A stretch of DNA of 64,000 nucleotides from Desulfobacula sp. (GTDB lineage Bacteria > Desulfobacterota > Desulfobacteria > Desulfobacterales > Desulfobacteraceae): positions 37,723 to 101,722 of the forward strand of contig NZ_JABZFL010000074.1 in assembly GCF_014237455.1 (NCBI RefSeq), read 5' to 3'. The notes under the pieces were generated by a model. It was not told the DNA's origin. It did not search any database and worked only from the letters and a program-made list of their open reading frames with translations. Positions 15,580-25,475 of the stretch are shown here, piece by piece; position 1 is the stretch's first letter, and each line of letters begins with the position of its first letter. The position numbers and the translations under genes are program-made.

Positions 15580-15615
15580 TAATGAAAATTTTGAATTCTA
15601 CATGGAGAGTGTTAC

Positions 15616-16500
15616 TTGCCTGCGTACATTGCGCCAACATATAGATGCAACTTGAAATGTGAGCAATGCTACTCCGCCAAGTATGCTTCAGAGTTCCCCT
15701 ATGATTTAGACTGGCCAAACTTCATTGGTGTTTGCAAGTCTCTGATGTGGAGATATAATAGATTTTGCATTATTGGTGGAGAGCCTACTCAATGGAAGTT
15801 TATCAATGAGGCCATCTTAGTATTGAAGAATAAAAATAAGTATGTATCAGTTTTCACCAATGGTATAACACCGTTGGGAGCTTTTCCTAACAGCTTATTT
15901 ATAAACGCTAGTTCGTTCTGGAGTGATACACTACAATCAATTTTTCTAAAAAATCTTCAAAAATATAAGCACAAATCTAGGATAGTCCTTCGTTTTAATA
16001 TTGGAGAAGAATTTACAAAGCTTAACATTGAGGATGCTGTGTCGTTAGCATGCAAGTATGCAAATTCAGTGTCACTATCGTGCCGGTTCCCTGCTAAACC
16101 AATGCCCAATATTGGCAATATTATATATGAACTAGTAACAAAATTGGCATCAAAATCAATCACGACTCGAATATCTAGAGCGACACCACTCTGCATCTTT
16201 AATTCGGAACAAATAAAAATTCTGGTAAAAACAAGCAGATTGAAGGGACATTGTAGTTTACCATCGAATTCTCTTTATATACATCCAGATGGACGAACTA
16301 TACAACCGTGCCCGGAGCTTGATATAAGAGCAGATATCAAAACCCTTGACAATCTTTCCCCAAAAACTTTTTTTAGGAAAGATATAGAATTGAAGAAACG
16401 AAAACGCATTTCATCTTGTTTGAGTTGTAATCTTTTCAAGCATGGCCATTGTTGTGGTGGCTGCCTTGCTTATGATCTAATATCTGATGATATAGAATAG
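15616..16500 (+). CDS. Radical SAM/SPASM-type peptide-modifying enzyme
   Basis: The AdoMet-cleaving [4Fe-4S] site is CNLKCEQC (C11, C15, C18), and GGEPT at 54-58 is the AdoMet-binding turn. The C-terminal domain has SPASM features: GHCSLPSNS, the IHPDGRTIQPC hairpin (C213, C232), then CLSC and HCCGGC (C268-C283) for auxiliary clusters. Such enzymes install thioether or carbon-carbon crosslinks in ribosomal peptides or mature specific proteins. The TTG at 15616 is chosen because GGAG lies eight bases upstream and no ATG is available. Its presumed substrate is the cysteine-rich tail encoded 36 bases upstream. No transporter or protease gene accompanies it. Confidence 0.82.
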   Translation: MPAYIAPTYRCNLKCEQCYSAKYASEFPYDLDWPNFIGVCKSLMWRYNRFCIIGGEPTQWKFINEAILVLKNKNKYVSVFTNGITPLGAFPNSLFINASSFWSDTLQSIFLKNLQKYKHKSRIVLRFNIGEEFTKLNIEDAVSLACKYANSVSLSCRFPAKPMPNIGNIIYELVTKLASKSITTRISRATPLCIFNSEQIKILVKTSRLKGHCSLPSNSLYIHPDGRTIQPCPELDIRADIKTLDNLSPKTFFRKDIELKKRKRISSCLSCNLFKHGHCCGGCLAYDLISDDIE

Positions 16501-16779
16501 TTATCCCTCGCAAAGTCCGGTATTTGGGACAATTTCGAACTCAAACTTTGATTCAACTATATTTCCAGACAAATTCCATTAATTTTATATCCTTGCAGTG
16601 TTCTTTATAAAAAATTTAAGTGAGCAATTCTGGCTATAGTTCTGGCTTTTCAAAATTCAAAAAGTACCCCGGACTATTCCCTGAATGAATTTTTGACAAA
16701 AAATTGTTATTCAGCCATTTTGACAGCCTTGGCATTTCCGCCAAATACCCGAGTCGGGAAATCTGAATCATCCCTCTAT
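16501..16779. other. Intergenic region downstream of the radical SAM gene
   Basis: AT-rich with no ORF supported by a ribosome site. A hairpin with CTGAAT/ATTCAG and AATTTTT/AAAAATT arms (about 16691-16724) separates the convergent radical SAM and cysK genes and may act as a weak bidirectional terminator. Confidence 0.4.
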
Positions 16780-17703
16780 TCAGGATGTTTTAAACAGATC
16801 TGTACTCAGATATCTTTCCCCTGTATCCGGGATGATAAACACAATTGTTTTGCCTTTATTCTCTGGACGAGATGCAATGGTTTTTGCGGCATGAAATGCT
16901 GCACCCGATGAAATACCGCATAGGATTCCTTCCTGTTTGGCAAGATCCCTTGCTCCCTTAAGGGCCTCTTCGTTTTCAATGGTAATGACTTCATCGAGGA
17001 TATCCACGTTAAGATTTTTGGGAATGAAGCCTGCACCAATGCCCTGAATTTTGTGGGGACCCGGAGTTCCGCCGGAAATGACGGGTGAAGCGGCAGGCTC
17101 TACTGCCACGGATTTGAGATCAGGATTTTTTTCTTTTAAAACTTCAGAAACCCCTGTGATGGTGCCGCCGGTGCCCACGCCTGCTACAAAGATATCAACC
17201 TTTCCATGGGTATCATTCCAGATTTCCAATGCAGTGGTTTTTCGATGGATTTCAGGATTGGCTGGATTGGAAAACTGGTCGGGCATAAAGGAATTGGGCG
17301 TTTCTTTAACAATTTTCTTTGCCGCTTCAATGGCACCTTTCATCCCCTTTGACCCTTTGGTCAGAACAAGGGTTGCTCCCAGGTGTTCTAAAAGCTGCCG
17401 TCTTTCAATGCTCATGGTTTCCGGCATGGTTAAAATCAGTTTCAATCCTTTGACCCGGGTCACAAAGGCAAGGGCAATGCCGGTATTGCCACTGGTCGGT
17501 TCAACAATGGTGGATTCCAAATTGATTTTTTTTGTTTCAAGGGCATCCTCAATCATGGCAAGACCGATCCGGTCTTTTACACTGGAGGCCGGGTTAAAAA
17601 ATTCAGGTTTTCCATATAGTTTTGTTCCTGTTTCCCTGCTGGCGGTTTTCAGGTAGACCAAAGGGGTGTTGCCGCAGGCCTTTGTAATGTCAGGCTTGTG
17701 CAT
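16780..17703 (-). CDS. cysK: Cysteine synthase (O-acetylserine sulfhydrylase)
   Basis: Converts O-acetylserine and sulfide to cysteine with PLP. The 307-aa protein has the PLP lysine K43 in SSVKDRIG, the substrate loop EPTSGNTGI and the phosphate-binding GTGGTITG. CysK length and the C-terminal GERYLST segment are standard. It overlaps the upstream cysE gene by 14 bases and is the last gene of the cysteine operon. In a sulfate reducer, sulfide is plentiful, so supply of O-acetylserine by CysE probably limits flux. Confidence 0.95.
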   Translation of the reverse strand: MHKPDITKACGNTPLVYLKTASRETGTKLYGKPEFFNPASSVKDRIGLAMIEDALETKKINLESTIVEPTSGNTGIALAFVTRVKGLKLILTMPETMSIERRQLLEHLGATLVLTKGSKGMKGAIEAAKKIVKETPNSFMPDQFSNPANPEIHRKTTALEIWNDTHGKVDIFVAGVGTGGTITGVSEVLKEKNPDLKSVAVEPAASPVISGGTPGPHKIQGIGAGFIPKNLNVDILDEVITIENEEALKGARDLAKQEGILCGISSGAAFHAAKTIASRPENKGKTIVFIIPDTGERYLSTDLFKTS

Positions 17704-18673
17704 GGCTCAAATCTTTCCGGGTTTTCTGGTATTTGTAAATAAGGTGCGGAGAGTCAATAAAGACTTTGGTGTCCGGCGGAATAGAATTGGTCAGCCAGAC
17801 ATTGCCGCCCACAACGGACCGGGCACCAATGGTGGTTTCTCCTCCCAGGATGGTGGCACCGGAATAGATGATGACATCATCTTCAATGGTGGGATGGCGT
17901 TTGGCCCCCCGAAGTTTTTCTCCTGCGTCCGGGGGCAGAGACAATGCACCAATGGTAACATTTTGATAGATTCTGACATTATTGCCGATGATACTGGTTT
18001 CACCCACAACAACACCTGTTCCGTGATCAATGACAAATCTTTCTCCTATTTTTGCACCCGGATGAATGTCGATCCCGGTCAGGCTGTGGGCATGTTCCGT
18101 CATAATTCTTGGCAGTTGGGGAACCCCCAGATTGGAAAGAATATGAGAGATTCTGTAAACCGTGATGGCATATAATCCGGGATAGGAAAAAATGACTTCA
18201 TCATGACTTTTTGCAGCAGGATCACCATCGTAGGCGGCTTTTACATCTTTGGCCAGAGAAATGCGAATATCCGGAATGGACTGGATGATTTCCAAAGCAA
18301 TGGAATTCCCGCTTTTTTCACATTCAGCGCATGCCTGACCATATCGCAGACAGTCATGTCTCAGCACATGAATGATCTGTTCTGACAGGATATCATACAA
18401 TAATGAAACTGCCTGGCCCATATTGTAAACAAGGTTTGCCCCGTCAATTTTCTCACGGGAAAAGTAGCCGGGAAAAAGAATTTCTCTGAATTTATCAATC
18501 ATTTCTTTTACGCTTGTTGAAAAATGAATCGGTTCATCTCCTATATGGGCAAAGCACCTCTTATCATCCATAGATGCAAGAATAGCATTGATAGCATGTG
18601 GTAATTCTTTGCGATACTCAGAAGCATTGTCTCTTTCGGTTCGGCAGGCGTTATTTATAATAAAATCATCCAT
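17690..18673 (-). CDS. cysE: Serine O-acetyltransferase
   Basis: Acetylates L-serine with acetyl-CoA to give O-acetylserine for CysK. The 327-aa protein has a long helical N-terminus and a C-terminal left-handed beta-helix of hexapeptide repeats, with [23 protein letters not shown] (catalytic Asp-His pair) and later [10 protein letters not shown]. It is longer than E. coli CysE and resembles the EpsC-type enzymes of anaerobes. AAGGAATTTAA at the end of the upstream regulator gene supplies the ribosome site. The 14-base overlap with cysK suggests coupled translation and a possible cysteine synthase complex. Confidence 0.94.
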   Translation of the reverse strand: MDDFIINNACRTERDNASEYRKELPHAINAILASMDDKRCFAHIGDEPIHFSTSVKEMIDKFREILFPGYFSREKIDGANLVYNMGQAVSLLYDILSEQIIHVLRHDCLRYGQACAECEKSGNSIALEIIQSIPDIRISLAKDVKAAYDGDPAAKSHDEVIFSYPGLYAITVYRISHILSNLGVPQLPRIMTEHAHSLTGIDIHPGAKIGERFVIDHGTGVVVGETSIIGNNVRIYQNVTIGALSLPPDAGEKLRGAKRHPTIEDDVIIYSGATILGGETTIGARSVVGGNVWLTNSIPPDTKVFIDSPHLIYKYQKTRKDLSHAQA

Positions 18674-18678
18674 TGGTT

Positions 18679-19074
18679 TTAAATTCCTTTTTTTGCTTCA
18701 AAAAAATGTATAAACACTTTGCAGGCTCGGCATTCTTCCATTTTGTCCTCCCATGACTTGTGGGCTTCTCCACTGCATTTGGTTCCGTTGATAAACCAGC
18801 ACAGATCGCCGGATTTAAATTCCCAGGCCGGGCATTTTTTAAGCCTTTTATCAGGACATTTCCGTAGATCCCAGCATTTATCCGAAGGTTTGCCATTGTC
18901 CAGGATTACCCGGGAAAGCAGGAAAAGTAATTGCCGTTCAACATGATGAGGTATTTTGCGCCAGCCTTGTTCATAACTGTGAATTGCCTTGATAGAGACT
19001 CCAAGAAGCTGTGCCAGCTCTTTTTGTGTTTTATTCAGTTTGGCTCGGATGTCTTTGAATTTATTGCTTTTCAT
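18679..19074 (-). CDS. HTH regulator with a two-CW cysteine-rich domain
   Basis: The N-terminal 60 residues are an XRE-type helix-turn-helix (QKELAQLLGVSIKAIHSYEQG). The C-terminal half is cysteine-rich with paired Cys-Trp motifs: CWDLRKCP, KKCPAW, DLCWFINGTKC and CRACKVF. This pattern is the two-CW domain common in deltaproteobacteria and probably binds a metal or Fe-S cluster. The gene is first in the cysteine operon, five bases before cysE, so it likely senses sulfur or redox state and controls cysE-cysK. Regulator identity is inference; the domain pattern is seen directly. The ribosome site before the ATG is weak. Confidence 0.82.
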   Translation of the reverse strand: MKSNKFKDIRAKLNKTQKELAQLLGVSIKAIHSYEQGWRKIPHHVERQLLFLLSRVILDNGKPSDKCWDLRKCPDKRLKKCPAWEFKSGDLCWFINGTKCSGEAHKSWEDKMEECRACKVFIHFFEAKKGI

Positions 19075-19278
19075 TAGTGCACTTTTTTAAGTTAAAGGGT
19101 TATTTGTCATCTTGACTTATTTTTCTAAACATATACCACAGAGTGGGGGTTGTCAATGAGAAAACCGTGCATCCAAAGGATAGACAGATACAAAAATAAT
19201 TGAGAGGCGGTTGCTTGACGCCATCTTTTTTTGCATTACTTTATGTAATAAATTATAAAAAATAATGAAAGGTGTTTT
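19075..19278. promoter_or_regulatory. Divergent control region of the cys operon and clpB
   Basis: AGTGCACT, a perfect eight-base palindrome at 19076-19083, sits directly upstream of the regulator's start codon and could be its own operator. On the clpB side TTGACG (19215-19220) is a possible -35, but no well-spaced -10 was found. No CIRCE element or clear sigma-32 promoter was seen. Confidence 0.3.
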
Positions 19279-21870
19279 ATGGAACTCGATAAATTAACGC
19301 TTAAATCCCAGGAGCTCTTGCAGGCAGCCCATGATACGGCCCGGAAAAATGGCAACCAGGCCATTGAGCCGACCCATTTTTTAAAGGCCATGATAGAGGA
19401 TGATCAGGGAATTGTCCTGTCCATATTAAAAAAGATCGGTGTCCAGGTTGGTGTTCTGAAAAAAAATATCCAGACATCTATTGAGAAACTCGTCAAGGTG
19501 TCGGGGACCGCCAGTATTTATCTCTCGCAGGACAGTAAAAAAGTGTTGGATCATTCGTTTTTGGAAGCTGGAAAAATGAAGGATCAGTACGTGAGCCTTG
19601 AGCATATCATTTTGTCCCTTACCACAATGAAAGGAGAGGCCTTTAATATACTGAAACAAAATGGTGTCACTCGGGAAGCAATTCTGACCGTGTTAAAGGA
19701 TATCCGGGGAAACCAGAGCGTGACAGACCAGAATCCCGAAGAAAAATACCAGGCCCTTGAAAAATTCGGACGAGATTTAACGATGCTTGCCCGGGAAGGC
19801 AAGCTTGATCCGGTCATTGGAAGGGACGAAGAAATCCGGCGAATTGTACAGGTCCTGTCAAGAAGACGGAAAAACAATCCCGTACTCATAGGTGAACCCG
19901 GCGTCGGGAAAACTGCTATTGTAGAAGGCCTGGCCCAGAGAATTGTTGAAGGAGACGTATCTGAAACCTTAAAAAACAGGCGGGTGATAGCCCTTGATAT
20001 GGGGGCGCTGCTTGCCGGAGCCAAGTTCCGGGGTGAGTTTGAAGAACGGCTCAAAACTGTATTAAAAGAGGTGGAAGCAGCCCAGGGTGAAGTGGTGCTT
20101 TTTATCGATGAGCTGCATACCGTGGTCGGTGCCGGGGCAGCAGAGGGGTCTGTGGATGCCTCCAATATGTTAAAGCCTGCCTTAGCCCGTGGAACCCTGA
20201 GATGTGTTGGCGCTACCACACTGAACGAATATCGAAAATATATTGAAAAGGACGCTGCTCTTGAAAGGCGCTTTCAGCAGGTTTTTGCAAAAGAGCCCAC
20301 TGTAGAAGATACCATCTCTATATTAAGAGGGTTGAAAGAAAAATATGCGGTTCACCATGGGATAAGGATAAAAGACTCTGCCCTTGTAGCGGCTGCCACC
20401 CTGTCAAACCGATATATTGCAGACCGGTTTCTCCCGGATAAGGCGGTGGATCTGATTGACGAATGTGCGTCCCGGCTGAGGATAGAGATTGACTCCATGC
20501 CAAGGGCAATTGATGAGATCTTAAGAAAAATCACCCAGGCCCAGATCGAACAACAGGCCCTGCTCAAGGAAAAAGACAAGGCATCTAAAGAGCGGCTTGG
20601 AAAACTTGAAATGGATATCGCGGCTATGAAAGAGGAGGTTGAGCCGTTAAAATTTCATTGGGACAGTGAAAAACAGCTTATTCAGGTGATCAGTGGTATC
20701 AGAGAGGATATTGACCGATTTCAGACGGAGGCTCATGTGGCAGAGCGCAATGGAGATCTTGAAAGGGTGGCCCAGATCAGATACGGAACTATCGAACAAT
20801 TACAAAAAGACCTTGAAGTCAAAAAACAGACCTTAAATGATCTTCAGCAGGACAAAAGAATGCTTAAAGAAGATGTGGAAGCATCTGATGTGGCAGAAGT
20901 TGTTTCAGCCTGGACAGGGATTCCAGTGTCTAAAATGCTCAAGGGGGAGCAGGAAAAACTGATCCGGATGGAAGATGCAATTAAAAAAAGGGTGATTGGT
21001 CAGCAAAAAGCCATTGATGCTGTATCCAATGCAGTAAGACGTGCCAGATCAGGACTTGCGCCGGAAGACCGCCCCATCGGCACCTTTATTTTCATGGGGC
21101 CGACAGGGGTTGGGAAGACTGAACTTGCTAAATCCCTTGCCCAATTTATCTTTGACAGTGATGAGAATATGATCCGGGTGGACATGTCAGAATATATGGA
21201 AAAGCATTCTGTGGCCCGGCTCATTGGCGCACCCCCGGGATATGTGGGATATGATGAAGGAGGGTTTTTGACAGAGGCCGTGAGAAGACGTCCTTACTCG
21301 GTGATTCTGTTTGATGAGATTGAGAAAGCGCATCAGGATGTATTCAATGTTCTTCTACAGGTCCTGGATGACGGAAGGATGACAGACGGGCACGGCAGGA
21401 CTGTGGATTTTCGAAACACCATTATCATTATGACATCCAATGTGGGTTCCCGGTTTTTGCAGGAGGCAGGGATAAACAGCAGACTTGAGGATGCCGATAT
21501 TCAGCAGGGGATTGCCCATGCATTGAAAGAGGCGTTCAGGCTGGAATTCTTAAACCGGATTGATGAAATCATTACGTTTCATACTTTGACAATGGAGGAT
21601 ATAAAACAGATTGCCGCCATTCAGATTGAAAAGCTTAATCAACGGCTGAAATCCCGCAACCTGAAGATCCATTTGGATGATTCTGCAATGGAGCACCTGG
21701 CAAAAAAAGGATATGATCCGACCTTTGGCGCACGCCCTTTAAAACGACTTATTCAGCAGGAGATCGAAAATCCCTTGTCTATGGTGATCCTTAAAGGAGA
21801 ATTCAGCCAGGATGAGATCATCGAGTTCAGTTTTGATGAAAATGGAAAAAGTTTGAAATTACACGGCTAA
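19279..21870 (+). CDS. clpB: Chaperone ClpB (Hsp100 disaggregase)
   Basis: ATP-driven hexamer that pulls polypeptides out of aggregates together with DnaK. The 863-aa length is typical. Order of parts: Clp N-domain with two repeats (about 1-150), first AAA+ module with GEPGVGKT near 210, the coiled-coil middle domain (about 400-530) unique to ClpB and not ClpA, second AAA+ module with GPTGVGKT near 612, and the C-terminal D2-small domain. AAAGGTG upstream supports the ATG. The 3' end overlaps the convergent sigma-54 regulator by four bases. Confidence 0.96.
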   Translation: MELDKLTLKSQELLQAAHDTARKNGNQAIEPTHFLKAMIEDDQGIVLSILKKIGVQVGVLKKNIQTSIEKLVKVSGTASIYLSQDSKKVLDHSFLEAGKMKDQYVSLEHIILSLTTMKGEAFNILKQNGVTREAILTVLKDIRGNQSVTDQNPEEKYQALEKFGRDLTMLAREGKLDPVIGRDEEIRRIVQVLSRRRKNNPVLIGEPGVGKTAIVEGLAQRIVEGDVSETLKNRRVIALDMGALLAGAKFRGEFEERLKTVLKEVEAAQGEVVLFIDELHTVVGAGAAEGSVDASNMLKPALARGTLRCVGATTLNEYRKYIEKDAALERRFQQVFAKEPTVEDTISILRGLKEKYAVHHGIRIKDSALVAAATLSNRYIADRFLPDKAVDLIDECASRLRIEIDSMPRAIDEILRKITQAQIEQQALLKEKDKASKERLGKLEMDIAAMKEEVEPLKFHWDSEKQLIQVISGIREDIDRFQTEAHVAERNGDLERVAQIRYGTIEQLQKDLEVKKQTLNDLQQDKRMLKEDVEASDVAEVVSAWTGIPVSKMLKGEQEKLIRMEDAIKKRVIGQQKAIDAVSNAVRRARSGLAPEDRPIGTFIFMGPTGVGKTELAKSLAQFIFDSDENMIRVDMSEYMEKHSVARLIGAPPGYVGYDEGGFLTEAVRRRPYSVILFDEIEKAHQDVFNVLLQVLDDGRMTDGHGRTVDFRNTIIIMTSNVGSRFLQEAGINSRLEDADIQQGIAHALKEAFRLEFLNRIDEIITFHTLTMEDIKQIAAIQIEKLNQRLKSRNLKIHLDDSAMEHLAKKGYDPTFGARPLKRLIQQEIENPLSMVILKGEFSQDEIIEFSFDENGKSLKLHG

Positions 21871-23252
21871 AATTGATCCACATAATTTTTTATTTCTTCA
21901 TTCCGGGTAAGGAATCTGTAAAGCGTTGCTCTTCCTACACCTAAGAGTCTCGCAGCCTTGGATTTGTTACCGCCGGTTTTTTTGATGGCAGCCTTAACCG
22001 ATTCAATGTCAAGTTTTCCCCTGGCAGGAATGATATCCTGTGGCTCAGGTCTGTCTGAGAACCGAAAGCTAACATCTTTGTCCCGGATGATTTCCATGGG
22101 TAGATCCGATGGCAGTATTTTGCCCCCCCGGGATCGCACCACGGAAAACTGGATCACATTTTTTAATTCCCTGACATTTCCCGGCCAATGGTAATCGAGC
22201 ATCATATCAAGCGTCTCACCGGCAAGTTGCGGAACAGCATTTGGGCTTTCCTGTTCAGCCTGTTTTAAAAAAAGGGCAGCCAAAAGGGGGATATCACTTT
22301 TGCGCTGTCTTAAAGGCGGTAGATGGATGGGAATCACATTAAGCCTGTAAAAAAGGTCTTCTCTGAATCTGCCGGCCATGACTTCTTCTTTAAGATTTTT
22401 ATTGGTGGCACTGATGATCCTGACCTCCACAGAGATTTTTTTTTCACCACCGACTTTTTCAAAAGAACCTTCCTGTAAAAATCTTAACAATTTCACCTGG
22501 GTTTTTAAGGGCAGTTCAGCCACTTCATCCAGAAAGAGGGTTCCCTTGTGGGCCAGTTCAAACCTTCCTTTCCTCTCTTTGATAGCGCCTGAAAAGGCCC
22601 CTTTGACATGACCAAATAATTCACTTTCCACAATTCCTTCAGGAAGGGCACCGCAATTTACAGGCACAAAAGCACCGCTACCATAGGAACTGATATCATG
22701 AATGGCATAGGCCACCCGCTCTTTTCCCGTGCCGGTGGCACCGGATACATTGACCGGATAATTGTACAGGGCAACATCCCTGATTTGTCTGAAAACATCC
22801 TGCATGGATTCGTGTTTGCCAATAATGTCTGCAAAATTTGAAAGGGTTTCAGCTTTTAAAGACAGGTTAAAGGATTCAGTCATATCTCTGAAGGATGCAA
22901 GCACTCCCTTAAATATATTATCGTGGCTGATAATGGCGGAGACAGTCATTTCAAGCTGACGGGCGGAACCGTCTTTTGTAACAATGTTCAATGGATATTC
23001 TTTTGAACCAAAAGAAAAATCCGGTATACCGTCGCAAAAAGAACATTTTTCTCCACAGAAAGGTGCCTGGAAAACCGTATGACAATCTTTCCCAATAACC
23101 TCTTTTTTTAGATATCCGGTAATTTTTTCCGCTTCTTTATTAAAAACCGTAATAATTCTTTCAGGAGTATGGACAATAATTCCTAATTTTAAGCTGTCCA
23201 GAACAAGATTGAGATTGTCATGGTCAAGTATGGGCTGTATCAAGTCGGTCAT
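21867..23252 (-). CDS. PAS-domain sigma-54-dependent transcriptional activator
   Basis: A 461-aa enhancer-binding protein. The N-terminal PAS domain (about 10-125) contains a four-cysteine segment ([19 protein letters not shown]) that may hold a redox or metal sensor. The central AAA+ domain has Walker A GATGTGKE, the sigma-54 loop GAFSGA and Walker B TLFLDEV. The C-terminal Fis-type HTH ([19 protein letters not shown]) binds DNA. No histidine kinase is nearby, in line with direct ligand or redox sensing. The target is not evident; a palindrome lies in its own upstream region, between it and the rubrerythrin operon. Confidence 0.92.
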   Translation of the reverse strand: MTDLIQPILDHDNLNLVLDSLKLGIIVHTPERIITVFNKEAEKITGYLKKEVIGKDCHTVFQAPFCGEKCSFCDGIPDFSFGSKEYPLNIVTKDGSARQLEMTVSAIISHDNIFKGVLASFRDMTESFNLSLKAETLSNFADIIGKHESMQDVFRQIRDVALYNYPVNVSGATGTGKERVAYAIHDISSYGSGAFVPVNCGALPEGIVESELFGHVKGAFSGAIKERKGRFELAHKGTLFLDEVAELPLKTQVKLLRFLQEGSFEKVGGEKKISVEVRIISATNKNLKEEVMAGRFREDLFYRLNVIPIHLPPLRQRKSDIPLLAALFLKQAEQESPNAVPQLAGETLDMMLDYHWPGNVRELKNVIQFSVVRSRGGKILPSDLPMEIIRDKDVSFRFSDRPEPQDIIPARGKLDIESVKAAIKKTGGNKSKAARLLGVGRATLYRFLTRNEEIKNYVDQF

Positions 23253-23310
23253 TGTGTTATTTCCCAGATATAAAAAAATAATTATTTATTAGGGTCGCTT
23301 GGTTGGTAAA

Positions 23311-23328
23311 TGACACATTTGTGTATCA
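23311..23328. promoter_or_regulatory. Palindromic site upstream of the sigma-54 activator
   Basis: TGACACA-TTTG-TGTATCA is an 18-base inverted repeat with one mismatch per arm pair. It is about 60 bases from the activator's start codon and about 85 bases after the ferredoxin terminator. An autoregulatory binding site for the activator is the simplest reading. Confidence 0.4.
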
Positions 23329-23410
23329 GGCGCAATGTTTTTTTTATTGATTTATAAAATACTCATAGAATTTGAGTAAAAAAGGGGTGTGTTCGGGTGA
23401 GATGAAACCA

Positions 23411-23440
23411 AACCCGAAGATTTAAAAAATCTTCGGGTTA
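23411..23440 (-). terminator. Terminator of the rubrerythrin operon
   Basis: AACCCGAAGATTT pairs perfectly with AAATCTTCGGGTT. It lies just after the ferredoxin stop codon on the minus strand. The T-run is interrupted, so termination may be partial. Confidence 0.65.
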
Positions 23441-23445
23441 AAAAT

Positions 23446-23649
23446 TTATTCCCAGGTGATACAGTCTTTGGGACAATTTTTTATGGCTTCATGGATATCT
23501 TCGTCTGAGTAGTCGTCAAGGTAAAGTACTTCAACAAAGCCTGCATCATTGATGGCAAATGCGTGGGGAGCCAGCTCAACACAGATTTCGCAGAGGATAC
23601 AGCTACTCAACTCAACAACAGGTGTTTTCATAGATAACAATGTTTCCAT
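23446..23649 (-). CDS. Single-cluster ferredoxin
   Basis: A 67-aa ferredoxin with one cluster-binding motif, CILCEIC plus the distal NCPKDC, and an acidic body (DDYSDEDIHEAI). Spacing fits a [4Fe-4S] ferredoxin of the Desulfovibrio type. It is the last gene after the reverse rubrerythrin, 16 bases downstream, so it probably delivers electrons for peroxide reduction. The start is uncertain: ATG 23649 and the internal MKTPVVEL both lack a clear ribosome site, and most relatives begin like the latter. Confidence 0.88.
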   Translation of the reverse strand: METLLSMKTPVVELSSCILCEICVELAPHAFAINDAGFVEVLYLDDYSDEDIHEAIKNCPKDCITWE

Positions 23650-23665
23650 GATTTATAAAATTGGT

Positions 23666-24208
23666 TTATTTGAAAAACCGGTTTAACAGTCCTTGAAATG
23701 CCAGACCGTGACGGGCCTCATCCTTGCACATTTCATGTACGGTATCATGGATAGCATCATACCCAAGTTCTTTTGCTTTTACAGCAATTTCTTTTTTCCC
23801 GGCACAGGCACCATATTCTGCAAGCACCCTGGCTGTCAGGTTTGCCTTTGTATCAGCTTCAACCACTTCACCTAAAAGTTCTGCAAATTTTGATGCATGG
23901 TCAGCTTCTTCAAATGCGATTCTTTTATAGGCTTCTGCCACTTCGGGGTATCCTTCACGGTCTGCCTGGCGGCTCATGGCAAGGTACATGCCCACTTCCG
24001 TGCATTCGCCCATAAAATTGTTCCTTAATCCCTGAAGGATTTCAGCATCAACATCTTTTGCCACACCAATCACATGGGCATCGGCCCAGACCAGTTCTCC
24101 TTCCTGTACGGAAAATTTTTCTTTTGCTGCGCCGCATTGAGGGCATTTTTCAGGGGCCTGGTCACCCTTATGGGAATAACCGCATACTGAACAAACATAC
24201 GTCTTCAT
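23666..24208 (-). CDS. Reverse rubrerythrin (peroxide reductase)
   Basis: Reduces hydrogen peroxide in anaerobes. The rubredoxin-like iron site is at the N-terminus ([20 protein letters not shown]) and the diiron four-helix domain follows, with ligand-rich helices ([29 protein letters not shown]). This is the reverse of classical rubrerythrin order. The track ORF begins 42 codons too early; ATG 24208 has GGAGA upstream and gives a 180-aa protein of normal length. Its start overlaps the stop of the preceding small gene (TAATG). Neighbours are a ferredoxin downstream and the small conserved protein upstream, forming an oxidative-stress operon. Confidence 0.92.
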   Translation of the reverse strand: MKTYVCSVCGYSHKGDQAPEKCPQCGAAKEKFSVQEGELVWADAHVIGVAKDVDAEILQGLRNNFMGECTEVGMYLAMSRQADREGYPEVAEAYKRIAFEEADHASKFAELLGEVVEADTKANLTARVLAEYGACAGKKEIAVKAKELGYDAIHDTVHEMCKDEARHGLAFQGLLNRFFK

Positions 24209-24471
24209 TAAATCGTCTCCTTTTTTATTGAATTGTCCCACCAGCCTTTTTGGACATGCGCGTGCTTTTCTTTTTGTGCCAGATCGAGAAGCCGGTACCC
24301 GGAATCCAGAAGAATTCCATAAAGGATGCCGCATCCCGGGTCTTCCCGCTGCTCATAACCCGTTTGCGCAAGTTTGATCATTTGTTGCGCAAGGTCAATG
24401 GTTTGAGCAATATTTATGTCACATTTTTTTTTAAGCATAAGTCCATCATTATTATTATTTGTTTCACACAT
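24208..24471 (-). CDS. Small conserved protein of the rubrerythrin operon
   Basis: An 87-aa protein with an Asn-rich start and a helical core containing [19 protein letters not shown] and a tail HVQKGWWD. The DPGCG-x-x-YG segment with a following KEKHAH helix is a pattern I recall from small deltaproteobacterial proteins of unknown function. Its TAA overlaps the rubrerythrin ATG, so the two are translationally coupled. The shared operon suggests a role in oxygen or peroxide stress, which is inference. The ribosome site before ATG 24471 is weak; ATG 24438 is a possible alternative. Confidence 0.75.
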   Translation of the reverse strand: MCETNNNNDGLMLKKKCDINIAQTIDLAQQMIKLAQTGYEQREDPGCGILYGILLDSGYRLLDLAQKEKHAHVQKGWWDNSIKKETI

Positions 24472-24525
24472 ATCCGGCTAACTTCGTTTTTAAGGGTTAA
24501 TTCAATAAGCATGCCACAAAATAAT

Positions 24526-25221
24526 TTATGCAAATATTTCCTGACTTTCACAGGACAGGGCCATATCTGAAATACGTGTTGCTATAAAATCCCAGCCGTT
24601 AAATAGATCAATCCGATGAGTGTCTGCCATAATGTTTTCAGGTACAAGGCTGCAATTAAAACAGTTGTTGTTAATCAAGGCCCTTACGGCATATCCTCGT
24701 TTGACAGGATCTAAAGAATATAAATATCCCCAAAGGAGTCCTTTTGTCTTTTCATTCAGCTCGTGGGGATTATTTGATTCGAGATATGTCCCGATTCCCC
24801 ATAAAACACCCCTTTGAAGCGCTTCATGTTCAAGATAATTGCCATCCGGATCAAGGTATGAGAAAAGAATGGATTTAAATTCCAGGGCGAGTTCCGGACT
24901 TTGGGAAAGAATTTCTCCCATAGCTTCAGGCGACCCCCATCCGATTCCGCCGGATTCGTCATTCAGGTTCCACATGATTCGCCGTAGAACAATCCTGGCT
25001 TTTTCCATATTTTTTCGTCCCATTCGTGATCCAAGGGCTCCCATTGCTGCGATACTCCGGAATTTTATCAGTTCATTTTTATGATAAAAATGAGAAAAAA
25101 AATGCCCAACCAGCTGCTCATCAGGAATTTGCCTTAACATTTTCATGGCAGTTTCCCGATGGGGTTCCAGAAGAATTTTCCCCACCTTTTTTTTTGTTTT
25201 TCTTCCATAGGGTTTTGCCAC
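24526..25221 (-). CDS. DVU0298-family HEAT-repeat-like protein
   Basis: A 231-aa protein made of alpha-helical pairs resembling HEAT repeats, for example IKFRSIAAMGALGSRMG and GYAVRALINNNCFNC. The block GGIGWGSPEAMGEIL and the later EHEALQRGVLWGIGTY match the DVU0298 family found in sulfate reducers. No catalytic motif is visible; such proteins are usually scaffolds or act with PBS-lyase-like HEAT partners. It is the first gene of the minus-strand run leading to rubrerythrin, 54 bases before the next ORF, so it may be co-transcribed. Confidence 0.75.
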   Translation of the reverse strand: MAKPYGRKTKKKVGKILLEPHRETAMKMLRQIPDEQLVGHFFSHFYHKNELIKFRSIAAMGALGSRMGRKNMEKARIVLRRIMWNLNDESGGIGWGSPEAMGEILSQSPELALEFKSILFSYLDPDGNYLEHEALQRGVLWGIGTYLESNNPHELNEKTKGLLWGYLYSLDPVKRGYAVRALINNNCFNCSLVPENIMADTHRIDLFNGWDFIATRISDMALSCESQEIFA

Positions 25222-25439
25222 GCGACACCTTTTTTTATTTAAAGTTTAATAACTTACTTAAAAACTTATTAAGAGTAAAAAGCATAAAGTATGCCAGATA
25301 TTGGAAGACCGGTTGATGCGAAGACATTTCAGGGCTGTTGCAGACAATCGGTAGGGGTTGTGTCTCAAATTATGGGACATTTTTGTTTCGAGATACAATA
25401 AAACCTTCCTTTTTTTAATAAGGTGCTATACAAAAGACA

Positions 25440-25475
25440 CTTGCTTATAATAAGAATTAGGATCAGGTCTAAATT
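25440..25475 (+). promoter_or_regulatory. Probable extended -10 promoter of the transglutaminase-like gene
   Basis: TTGCT-TATAAT resembles an extended -10 element; no good -35 was found at the right distance. CAGGT precedes the ATG at 25476. The rest of the 25222-25439 gap has no ORF and no clear signal. Confidence 0.4.

Noticed and set aside
15446-15655. ORF of MMIIHMMIAQ repeats
   Set aside because: It is the same tandem repeat read in another frame; no ribosome site and it overlaps the supported HEPN frame.
17051-18175. Plus-strand ORFs of 201 and 169 aa opposite cysK and cysE
   Set aside because: No ribosome sites or motifs; antisense shadows of well-identified genes.
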